Positions 43,687 through 54,569 of a stretch of DNA of 64,000 bases are shown here, piece by piece. Made by a program: the position numbers and the translations under genes. Source of the DNA: Mallotus nudiflorus (lineage: Eukaryota; Streptophyta; Magnoliopsida; Malpighiales; Euphorbiaceae); the NCBI GenBank assembly GCA_947683625.1, contig CANTUR010000279.1, positions 3,008,501 through 3,072,500 on the forward strand. Reading direction: 5' to 3'. Position 1 is the stretch's first letter, and each line of letters starts with the position of its first letter. Under the pieces are notes generated by a model. The model worked only from the letters and a program-made list of their open reading frames with translations, was not told the origin of the DNA and made no database searches.

Positions 43687-46105
43687 CTTTCATTTTCTCC
43701 CAAATGAAAAATTACTTTTCAGTAAGAGTAAGATGATATTTTCAACTATAATTTTTTATAAAATTCATTTCTACGTTTCGGATTAAGTCAAATTTAATCA
43801 AATGGATGTTGACATTGTTAGCTGCATATTGCCACGTCAGACTAACTGAGGCTGAAATTGTATGATTCCAAAGTCTCGTTTAAATTGTCTAAAGAAAAGG
43901 TTTACAAAATGGTAAATTAATATGCAAGAAATTTTCATGATTTTCTCAACTCATCGTTAACTTAGAAAATCTCTGCCTTTCCCATAAATATGTACCAAAT
44001 AGCAAACTTTTCTTGGTTGACAGGATTTTAAAATGATTATTTTACCTAGTGATTTTTTTTTTTTTTTATAAATTTTCATTTCATTATAACAGAACAATTA
44101 TATAGGAAAAAAAAAAAAGCATCAATGAGCACAAATTCAAATCTAACTATATATGTAAAATGATAAAACTTGTAGCTTTGTTAATCGTTATATCATAGGA
44201 TCCATATAAGCCGACTCGGATTGTTTGAGGATGACTTTTGTTGAATTGATAATCAGATTTATATTTTTTAATATTTGGTATTTCTTATATAAATTAATGA
44301 TTATTGATGTCTATTTTTTAATATTTGTGTGCAAATTAACAAATTATAAAAGATTGTTAGATAGTAATTATGTGTGATTCAACATCGACTAATATTTATC
44401 TAATATTTTAGGCTTCCACTATGTCCCTTCATCTTTTAATGGAAGTTAAGAACAACTTCATAAAAGAGGATAGAAACCAAAACATCCACTAAAAGTATGA
44501 AACTACTATCAACAATCAAAAGGAATTGATATAATCTTTGTATTTTTATTCTTATTTAATTTAATTATTTAGTCACCTAAAATTTATTATTTTTACGAAA
44601 TTGAATGCAACTATGACTTGATTGTATATTTGCAAGTGGGAAGATTAAAATATTATTTTCTTACAAATTGGAATAACATTAGAAATATCAAAGATGTTTA
44701 AAAGGGTTGAATTTAGATAAACCTTGTAATTACACATAGGAAATACTTTATTGTAAAATATAAAAGTCTATTTTGTGATTATTTGTGGGATTTTTTTTTT
44801 TTTTTTTAATTATAGCCTCATTGCAAAGGAGTCTCTCTCAGCTTGCTGGAATGACAGAGACATATTTGTTTAGTTTAATTCTGCAATGAACCTATCTTTG
44901 ACCAACTCCAAGAATTCTCCCATTGAATTGAATTAGAAGTTAAAAAAAGAAAAGAAAAAAAAACAACCAAGTCTGTATCTCAATTTGGCATATTTAATAA
45001 TGGCAACTAAGATTATTTGATAAAAACTAACAAATTAGTATTGATGTGGTACGTAATTCTTTTGTTGTTTATGGCAGAGATTCTAAATGGAAATTAGTGG
45101 TGGTTAACTACAGTGCTTGTCCTTTTTTTTTTTTTAAAAAAAAAATTTAATCCCAATTCATGGTTGTCTTTCAATATCGTAATCATTGAGGTAAGCGCAT
45201 ATCTATGTGTGTAAATGTCGTTTTTGAGGTGTTTGTAGGGTTGAATGATGTTTGTCGTTTAGGCCACCTGTTTGGTCGTGTTCCTTCCATTCTTTAGCGA
45301 CAACAACGTGGGAGTGGGATAATTCAAAGAAAATATACCCTTTTGGCCTTGTTTTTATTTATTTTTAATTTAAAAATTGAATTCAAATAATAAATAAATA
45401 AATAAATTTTTATTACTGTTATTGCTGATTTTTTCTTTTTGATAATAGTTATTGCTGAAATTTAATATAGGCTGAAAGCTAGCACCAGTCATTTAATACA
45501 CTATTTAACACTTATATTATTTTGATTCACTTTATTATTTTTCTCATTAAAAACAGTAAAATAAAATATCACTTTATCAAAATAAAATAATATTCCATTT
45601 CGCTATGGAAAAGTAATTAATTTTTTTATTAAAAATAAAGAACTGAAATTTTATTGATTTAACAATAGAAATTAGTAATAAAAATTCATTTCTAATTAAA
45701 AATTAATTTACAACAGAACTGAAATAGAAGGAAGAAAAAATATTGAAACTAAACATACATATATATATATATATAACAGGAAATAAAGCTTTAATAAAAG
45801 TATAATACTCATACCACGTCATCATTTTATTATTCCTCTTTCATTATACTTTTTTAACTATATATTACACTTAAAAAAGTATAATAGCATAGACTAACTA
45901 TTAAATTATATTTTTATTTTAATAATTTTTAATACATATCTCATAAATAAATAAATTTATTTTCTAAAAAACGTTTTCAATAATTTTTAAAAACTAATTT
46001 ATTACTTTCGATTTTTTTTGTTAATCTCTGAAAACTTTATCACAAGCATCCTTAATTAAAAATATTTTATTCAATTAATTTAACTTTGTCACATAATTTA
46101 AATTA
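43687..46105. other. AT-rich intergenic sequence, no gene seen
   Basis: Poly(T)/poly(A) runs (44051, 44790, 45122-45150) and a short (AT)n at about 45757; no conserved frame on either strand. Confidence 0.45.
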
Positions 46106-46109
46106 ATGA

Positions 46110-46428
46110 AAATATAAGTAATAAATATAATAAACATTAATTTATTTGTCATTGTCTCCCTAAATTATTCCCAAATATGCTCGGCCAAATTTGATTGAAG
46201 TTGATGATGTACTTAACGATCTCATAGTTCTGCATTCATTTGAAAGTAATTTTGAAAATTCTGATTAGAACCTCTACTCACATGGATTATAGGCTCTCCA
46301 TCATCATAATCCCAGTATGTTATTGCATCTCCTTCATCCTTGACAATCATATTATATAATATGATGCATGCATGCATTATATTTTTCAAATTGAAACAAT
46401 ATATCAACAAACTAAAAAAATATCTCAA
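46110..46428 (-). pseudogene. Harbinger transposase C-terminal part
   Basis: The frame contains IMHACIILYNMIVKDEGDAI and WDYDDGEPIIHVSRGS, then FQMNAEL, a stop, and VHHQLQSNLAEHIWE. CIILHNMIVEDE and the HHQLQ.DL..H.W end are family hallmarks. It lacks the preceding ~130 residues with the second catalytic Asp and Glu. Confidence 0.85.
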
Positions 46429-46478
46429 TCTCCCAATCCATCCCTTATAGAAGAAATTAAAATAATTTTAGTCGATGA

Positions 46479-47150
46479 AATGATGGATGACATTGATGAG
46501 AAAATTATGATGCTATTGGAACAGTGGCAAAAGCATAGAACATCTGAAAGTCCTAATATCCGTCCACAAAAGCGTAGAAATTTTATCGAGAACATGAAGT
46601 CGGACATATTTGACTTGTCAATGGCTATTTCTTTGATGATCCAGTATATCATGCAAATATTTTTCGTCGAAGGTTTTAAATAAGAAAAGAGTTATTCCTT
46701 CAAATTGTGGAATCTATTGAAAAAAATTCAGAGTTATTTCACATGAGGGTTGATGTAGGCGGGAAAAAGGACTTTCTCCACTTAAAAAATGCACCATTAC
46801 TATTCAATTGTTAGCATATGGAGCATTGGTTGATCATTACGATGAGTATAAAAGGATCAACAAACCACTCCAATCGAGTGTTTATCATAGTTTTGTCAAT
46901 GTGTGATCGAGATTTATGAGGCATACTATTTAAGAATGCCAAACACTGATGACATAAAATGTTTACTTCATTTGCATGATTAGTGCTATGGCTTTCTCAT
47001 CATGCTTGGTAGCATTGACTGCATGCACTGGTGTCGACATAATTGCCTGGTTACATGGAAAAATCAATTTACTCGAGATGATCAAAGAGTTCCTACAATA
47101 ATGTTAGAAGCAGTCAGGTCAACATATAAATGGATATGACATACATTACT
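46479..47150 (+). pseudogene. Harbinger transposase N-terminal part, inverted
   Basis: Starts MMDDIDEKIMMLLEQWQKHR, followed after frameshifts by a FRRRF-like block, then MLGSIDCMHWCRHNCLVTWK and NQFTRDDQRVPTIMLEAV (47002-47118), the first catalytic Asp block of PIF/HARBI1 (GSIDC.HW..CP..W.GQ......PTI.LEA). It breaks off after YKWI, a stop, and HTLL, where ...W.WHAFFG is expected. Confidence 0.87.
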
Positions 47151-47189
47151 TAAAATTAAAAATTACAAATAAAACTACTTAAAATTAAA

Positions 47190-48290
47190 ATTAAACTAGG
47201 GAATATTATATTTAGCTTTCAAGATAGAACACATATGCTTATGAATATAAAGTTGTTGTTCAGTCATGCCCATATAATCATTGAGCAAGATTTCATAATC
47301 ACTTCAAAAAGCATAATTTTCTAATTTATTTGCTAAACTTTTCATAGCTTGCATTTTTTCTTCCCTATGTTCTTTTAATATGATTCAAATTTGCTCAAGT
47401 TCCTCATTCTTTTTTTTTCATTCACATTTGACTTTCCCTTTCTCTTTTCCTTCTTTACTGCTTTTTGACTAGTAGCACAAATTTCCACTTAACTATCATT
47501 GATGTTGAAGTTTCTATCCAAATTGTATGAAAAGTGTACATCCTGCTTTCATTCTTTTTTGAATACGATGCATTGGAGTATTTATTTTCCACTTCAGATC
47601 ATCCTTCAGCATCACCCACACATGCACATATACAAAATGCTTCTTATTATTCTGCTTAAAAAGCTCATGAGCATGTTATTTCAATTGATCATCATTTCAC
47701 CCACTATGCAGTTCTTTAATATATTGTCTGACTTAACCAATACAAATGTGATTTCACAACTTTGTCCTTTCTTGTTGGTTTAGATTTTTGATTCTCATTG
47801 AAGTAGTTGGTAACCCATTTCCAGAAAATTTTTTCATATTAAAAGTTACCTATAATGTTGTAATTGAAAATTGTGAGCCAAGCGCTTGCAAGAAACATGT
47901 CATAATCAATATTGCATCAAACACATTTGCCATCAGTTTCTATTGAATATGAAGGTATTTAATTGTCTGAAACATAAATTGTCAGTGTTGCATTTTCTTG
48001 CTTAGTGTCAAAATCAAAATTTTTCCTTGACTCACTTGGAGTCTATAGGTTTTGAAAATTTAAAATACATAAAAAATAACCTGCTGTTGGATACATAGGA
48101 AATAAACGTGGAAAAATTTGTGAATTTGAAAAATTTGGTGGATAATTGGAATTGGATGGGGGATACGAATAATTTTACATATTTGGATGAATATTAGAAT
48201 ATTCAAAATTTGGATAAAATTGAAAATTTTGAAAATTTTAGTTTTGTAAAGAGGAAGAATTTTCTATATTTGAACCTTAAATATATATTT
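47190..48290 (-). pseudogene. Harbinger ORF1 (Myb/NAM-associated) remnant
   Basis: The minus strand shows an Asn/Phe/Pro-like N-terminal region (48290-48060), a KDDLKWK block near 47600 comparable to LKD.PKW in this family, a Lys-rich GKSNVNEKKRMRNLSKFES segment near 47430, and SDYEILLNDYMGMTEQQLYI-like C-terminal sequence in shifted frames, ending near 47193. These proteins are often annotated as NAM-associated or glutathione S-transferase T3-like. Heavily mutated. Confidence 0.6.
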
Positions 48291-48485
48291 AACATTGTTA
48301 AAATTTTCATCCATAGTGAGAAAATATAAATCAAAGAATACTTTGGTTGTGTAAAATTATATAGAAAGAGGTCAAAGAAATAGAGAATGCTATGAGGAAA
48401 AATGTTACCGATATTTGTAACCAAAATTTTTAACTAATAAATTTTTTTTAAAAAGTAAAAAACTCAAAATAAATGAAAACAACTA

Positions 48486-50369
48486 CTAGTTATTAATACT
48501 TGGTTTTGGCCCATCCGAAACCAAAAGAAGTACAATGATGAAAAGCCCAAATGATAAGCCCATTGAAGTAATGACCATTATTTTAAATGGGCTTTGGCAC
48601 AAAAGAATTAAAGAAAAAAGAAAAAAGAAAGCAGTTTAAATTTGCTACTGTTAGTGCGTTAGTGAGGGGGGGAGTGAGAAAATGCAGGAGAGATAAAAAA
48701 AAGTTCTGAAACAGAAAAAGGCGAGTCTATTGGAAGAAAGTTTAGGGGACAGAATAGAGAGAGTTGAGAAATAAAAGAGAGGTTTGAGAAAAAGAAACAA
48801 CAAAAAAGGAGGGAAGACAATAGAAGTTTTGGCTTGGCAAAGGGAAAAGAGGTTTGGCTTTACATTATCTTAAGTCTCATTATTGCTGCAATCAAACATA
48901 ACCTTTAAGGGCTAAATTTCTAAAAATAAAATCAACACAAAGCAGTATGGATATTTGTTTTGTAATTGCTTTCATTATTCAAATAGATTTCTGTTGTTTT
49001 CTTATTTAATTCTTGAAACTTTGAATATAATTCTATAAGTTCTTTTGTGTAGCTATAAAATTTGATATTGTCTAAATCATTTGATCTTTGAGTTAAAAAG
49101 AAAGAAATTTTTTAAGTTTGATTCTATGATCATAATTCAAGCGATGCCTCATCGAAAAGGCATTGCCTCTTAAGACTGAGGTAATTTTAACTACGTAAGA
49201 CAACACCCCATCAAAGAGGCATCTCCACATATGCTTTGATATGTATTTATTTCATGAATTCTATTTAAATTATTAGATGATTGATCTTATTTTAATTCAT
49301 GAATATTTTATTTGAATCTATTGATGTGCTCTGTGATTTATTTTGGGCTTTAATTTTTTCTTAAATATGCACTCATTAATATTTCAGGTTAGTTTTTATA
49401 ATTATTAGATTTATGTTCATTTTTTATTTTGATTTTCTTATATGTTTTGTTGTAATTCATGTTTTTTTTTGTATTTCTATATTCCTATAGTTTTTATTTT
49501 TTCTGCCTTATTTCGTCATCTTGATATTTATTTATTAATTGAATTTTTATTTGCTTAAATTATTTTTATTTTATTTGTGTTTTGAATTAACTTAGTGGTC
49601 TTCCATTTGTAGGTTATTATTTATTTATTTGTGAGGAGGTAAATAATTTGATTTTTTTAGGGATAAATAGGGTGACTATTATCACCAAGACATTACCCCA
49701 AGTTTAGAGGATTTTTCTTTTGATAAATTTATTTTATTATTTTGCAATTTTGTGTGTGATAAAAGGTATATAATTCTTTTCTCCTTCCCCTTTTCTTTTT
49801 GTGTGCATTTACTTATATTATTTTACTTTATTTTAATTGTATGATAAAGGGTTATAACTCATTTCTCCCCCCTATTTCTTTGCATGCACATTTATTTTAT
49901 TTTATTATTTTATTAGTTTATTTTGATCTTTGACGAATGTGCGTAATTTATGATAAATGTCGTGAATTGCACCTTAATTACATGTAATTCGAATTTAATT
50001 CAAACTTGAACTTAATTGTAAAATTTGACTATTGTTTAGAGAAAATTACAATTTGCATGTAAATAAGGAAATAGTTTAATAATTAAAAGTAATAAAACAT
50101 AAAACACAAACGAAGGCCAATCACAAGGTTAGGTAGGCATTCAAAAGCTCATGCCCAGTTTCTGAACCTAATCTCTGAGGATGGCTACTAGGGGCCCTTC
50201 GTGGAATCTAGTTGCTATAAAAGTGTGTCCCAGGTCTCATCTAGGTGGTGACTCCATCTTTAATTTGGGCTTAAAGCCCATATTGTATTTTCCAGTGGAC
50301 TTTGAGTCAACATGATGCCATGGTCGTCGAGCACTTAGGTGTGCATTGAACCTCATTGCCTACACTAGT
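48486..50369. repeat. 5-bp target-site duplication CTAGT around a solo LTR
   Basis: CTAGT at 48486-48490 and again at 50365-50369, directly outside the LTR ends. Confidence 0.8.
48491..50364 (+). mobile_element. Solo LTR of the Tat-type gypsy family (1874 bp)
   Basis: Starts TATTAATACTTGGTTTTGG (original TG decayed) and ends CATTGCCTACA. The last 260 bp match 3980-4240 and 14560-14810. It carries palindromic modules at 49143-49225 (GATGCCTCATCGAAAAGGC, AAAGGCATTGCCTCTT). No internal sequence is attached on either side and target duplications flank it, so it is a solo LTR left by LTR-LTR recombination. Confidence 0.82.
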
Positions 50370-50602
50370 TACCATTGTAAATTGACAAAAATTAAAATAA
50401 AAAAAAACTACTAGTTTACAAATGCAAATTTAAAAAAAAAGCCTACAAAAGTCAAGCCAAAGGCCTAAAAAGTTAAACCATGATGCATGTCATGGCCATG
50501 AAATGAATCATGGCCATTACACTCTCACAATGGTAAGAGTGTGATGTGTTGCATGCCACTATGGATGCTTTAAGAAACTCAATCAAGCAAGTCTAACATC
50601 AA

Positions 50603-51150
50603 CTAGTTCTCAATATAAGAAGGAACCAATGACAACCAAACTACGAAAATAATAATCATACTCAAACCAAAAAAAGCTAAACTATGACCTAAATTATCAA
50701 AATTCTTAAAAACATACTTAAAAGAAACTATAGAAAAGGAAGAAATAATTTGCTTAATGTCCTTGATGAGGATTCCTAAGTATATTGCATCCATATGAGA
50801 ATTATTCAATAAACTTATGACTTTTGATAAGTCCATCTCTATAATGATATGTGTGAGGAGAAGTTCGTTAGTAAATTGAATCCCTTCTCGACATGCTATA
50901 GCTTCAACAACTTTAATATAAAGCATTTTTGTTTGGCGAACAACATTAAAAGCCATAACAAAACCTGATCATTACATATAATAATCCCTAAGCTGACCCT
51001 AGCATCACTTTTAAAATCCACATCAAAATTGATTTTGAAGAAACCTTTAGGAGGGGGCTTCTAGACATTTCTCTTAGAAGGCATTAGAAAAAGACCTAGT
51101 ATATGATTTACTAAAATATAGTTATTAAGGATGGATTGAGCTTTGCTAAA
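50603..51150 (-). pseudogene. RNase H-like (RVT_3) domain remnant of a non-LTR element
   Basis: Minus-strand pieces read KPPPKGFFKINFDVDFKSDA, then VSLGIII, MAFNVVRQTKMLYIKVVEAI followed by ACREGIQF, HIIIEMDLSKVISLLNN and SFKYVFKNFDNLGHSLA. This is the order of plant RVT_3 RNase H domains (K.N.DA, AE..A...GL..A, E.DS..V...L, V.R..N..AH.LA). There are stops and a frame break near 50960. Such domains occur at the C-terminus of plant LINEs and in derived gene fragments. Confidence 0.75.
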
Positions 51151-51387
51151 ACAGTAATGAAATTCAAGTTATTTGTCTTAAAATATAGCATATTATAGGC
51201 AAACCACATGAACTATAAAGGCATCATGAATATCTAAAAGCCTTTTATAAGCTACTTATTGTGCATTAACCTAATCTAAAATAAGACAATTCAAACTATT
51301 GGTGCCACACTAAATCCTTAATGTACTAAAATACTAGAAATTTAATGCCTAAGAGCAATCCTCAAACACATATTTCATCACATTGAT

Positions 51388-52853
51388 TGTTAGTGATATG
51401 CACTAAGTCAATCATGTATGACCATGTTTTGAATTTATCATTTTATTAATAAAGAGGCATTTTCATTATCATTTTCTATTGTGATAATTACTTGAATAGT
51501 CAATTCTTTCTAAGGTTATCAAGTATGTGACTTGATAGTAAAATCCTTAGATTAAATATGAGTTCTATTCAAATTATCCCTAGTCATTATATTGTATGAA
51601 GGCTAGTAATATGTTGACTGATGATTATGTTTTACTAATAATAAATATGAGATATTAAGTCAATCTATAGGTACTTATTTGAGAAATAATGTATTGGATT
51701 GACTCATCATGAGAATATTACATAGATAATTGTCACAAGTAAGTCTCATCACAGTATTGATTTAGTCCTCTGACCTTAAAATCATCATGGATTTCTATAT
51801 AACTATTTTGTATTTTGACACAATCTAACATTATCTTTAACCAGATGATAAAATAGATTGTTATTGGTTATGAAATGAGTTATATGAGGAAAGTGAGTGA
51901 TTGAGAATGAATTTGGTCCCTTATTTAATTTGAGTAAGATATCTATAGGCCCCTTGATAAGATAGACTGAGGAAAATGCATGGCCATGTTAAAGGGAATC
52001 GATAAAGAGTTATCATTCTTAGTCTACGTGGAATTAATAATTTAATTGTATAAGGATGATATAAACTATGCTTTATATTCAATCAAGATATCATGAGATA
52101 AAAGGAATATAAAACTTTACTGTAAATTAGGTTATATCGGATTAACGACCTTCACATGACTTGGGTAGTTATAATGTCTTTCTAGAGGCCACTTATGACT
52201 TATAGACCTAAGTAGGGATTTTAGGCCCATTGCCAATGTCAAGCCCAAAATGAATATGGGTTCATCAAGCCTAATAAAGCTCTGTGGAAATATATATATA
52301 TATATATTTACGGTAATGGTTATCTTAAATAAATAGGAAACTATAAATAAATAAATTGAATATTCCAAAAACATTTTGGTACATGAGAAATTACCAAAAT
52401 TTTATTTTGGTAAATAAAACCCTAATTAAGAAGTCTATAAATATGACATATTCTTTAGGGTTTTATATAGCTTTTCATTATGCAATCTAAATTTGTTTTC
52501 TCTCCCTTTGAGAAAACAAAAACACAGAGTTCTTTAGTTCTTAAGTTATGAGATAATCAAGAAAAAGGTGCTAGCACACACGTTCATTTTGATTCAAGGG
52601 TTGTTCGTGTGGATACTTGTGGATGACGTATTATTTTAGAGATGTCTTAATCCTGCCTAGAAAACTAAAAGGTGAGGTAGGGTGTCATCGGAGTGAACCT
52701 CCTCTCGTCCTTCAATCATTTTTACTCATTCTTACAACTGTGGTAAAGTTTTGGAAACCTTAAATTAATCAGTTAATCGAATTACATGGATCCTGGTTCA
52801 GGTTTGTGATTAAATTTTTAAAATTTTTGTTGTGTTTTGAATCCCATAACCCA
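51388..52853 (+). repeat. Copia-type 5' LTR (1466 bp)
   Basis: Starts TGTTAGTGATATGCAC and ends CCCATAACCCA; four bases later comes a tRNA-iMet PBS. TATAAATATGACATA near 52436 is a likely promoter TATA box, followed by leader-like sequence. It resembles the LTR-like arms in intron 4 in general layout (AATAAA-rich start, long body), but they are not the same copy. Confidence 0.75.
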
Positions 52854-52857
52854 ATAG

Positions 52858-52870
52858 TGGTATCAGAGGC
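52858..52870 (+). other. Primer binding site, initiator tRNA-Met type
   Basis: TGGTATCAGAGGC matches the canonical TGGTATCAGAGC start, four bases after the LTR end. Confidence 0.85.
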
Positions 52871-53371
52871 ACTTGTAATTTGATTAATTTGATTATGTAT
52901 ATATATGATATATGTGTGTTTAAGTGATTCATTTTTAAAAAGGAGTTTTCAAAATTTTTATCAAAATAGTTTTGTTTTTATGATGATCCTTATAATCTAT
53001 TTGAAAATAGTATTAAATATTAATTTGATTAATGTTAATAATCATTTAATATGATTAAACAGTAATCAAAATTTTGATTTTTTGATTTATGTATACTATT
53101 TTTATGAAAAACAACATATGTATTCTATTTTATTAATATGATTTAATAAAATAGTAATTCTATTTTCAAAAGCTGATCACTTTTATATTTATATCTGTTT
53201 AATGTTAAAACAAAAATATTTATGATTATATAGATTTTATAAATGACATTTTTGTTTAAGTGCTAATAAAAAATAATCCGTTTCGAATTGATTGATTATC
53301 CTGTAATATAATTACTAGTAAGTTAGGGTTTTTATTGGTGGCTATTTAAATGTTAAACAAAAAATGATATG
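52871..53371 (+). other. 5' leader of the copia-type element
   Basis: AT-rich non-coding sequence between the PBS and the inserted Tat LTR. No gag start is reached before the insertion. Confidence 0.55.
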
Positions 53372-54569
53372 TGTAAGTAGCCAATTTCGGGATGCAATTA
53401 TGCACACGTGTGACGAAAGCCCGTATGATAAAAATCTAATTGAGATTTGATCTTTAATGTTGAGTTTTGCGATTTAAAGGACTAAATTGCTATGTTTTAT
53501 GGATTTAATTGAAAAATTGATTTTTATAGGGATTTGATTACAAAAATTAGAAACTTTTGAGGACTTTTTTTTTTGTAATTTACAAAAAAAAGAAAATGTG
53601 GTCGGCCGACATTTAATGCCTACCGGCATTGTGTAAAGTCGATTGGCATTATATAATGCCAATCGGCATTACATAATGCCAGTCAACATTAAGCAATGCC
53701 AATCGACATTACAGGATGAAAATCAGCATTCCAGAGTGTCAATTTTTGCTAAAAAGTGATTTCTTATGCTGAAAATTGATTTTTTTGTAATTTTTCAATT
53801 TTTTTATTGGTCCAGGACACCACGTGTCCCAGCATGTGCGAGTTTTTGATTTTTTCAAAACTCTATCTCTTGTTTTAAAAGTTCAAAAATTAAAAATCCA
53901 GTGTAACTTCCTTACATGATCGCAGGGTTAGAGGTTGCTAGGTCTGGCTTTAAAAGCAATAAGAGGGTAGATAGAGCTAGAGAGGGAGAGGGAGAGAGAT
54001 AGAGAGCCAAAACTAGAGAGAGGCAAAAAAAAAAATCCTAATTAGCTACTGCAAAGAAAAAGTGTGGATTGAAAAACACAGACTTTCTATTGCAAGTTTC
54101 AAATCAACAAAAATACGTTCTTTATTTTTAAAAGTCTAGAAAGTTAAGAAAAAATAATAGAGTCAATTTTAAAATGATGACAATCCCAATCTCAGGGCCA
54201 TTCAAACAACATTTTTATAACTTTTTCTACTCTTTTTTTTTATTTGATTTCTTTATTTAATTTCTTAATTGATTCATTATTGATTACTTTTTGTTGTTTT
54301 TTATTTTGATTGGTGTTCTATGGTGCTCTGGATGTGAGGTTGGTGATGTGAGATTTTGGCAGTGTTGAAGAATCTATAGGATGCCATGGATTGAGTTTTG
54401 TGAAATCCCTATAGAATTTAAGATTTATTATTTTTTGCAGTATTTTGTTCATGGCTTTTATTGGGTTGTAATTAATTTGCTTTAAATTCTTGCAATGTAG
54501 TTTTTAATAGCCCTAATAGAGGGAAATTAGTGAAATTTTAATTCTTTGCACTAAAAATTGATTAGTAAT
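53372..54569 (+). repeat. Tat-type 5' LTR, first half
   Basis: Starts TGTAAGTAGCCAATTTCGGG and includes a run of TGCCRATYGGCA modules (53603-53705) and a leader-like (GAGA)-rich stretch near 53980. It is cut at GTAAT (54565-54569) by the inserted LTR and resumes at 56861. The two parts total 2176 bp. Confidence 0.88.

Larger units (their letters stand above)
46110..48300 (-). mobile_element. Rearranged PIF/Harbinger transposon
   Basis: Minus-strand order is an ORF1-type (Myb/NAM-associated) remnant at 48290-47190, then a transposase whose N-terminal part (46479-47150) now reads on the plus strand and whose C-terminal part (46428-46110) reads on the minus strand. Both proteins are required for Harbinger transposition, and both are broken here. 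Ends and the 3-bp target duplication are not identified. Confidence 0.75.
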
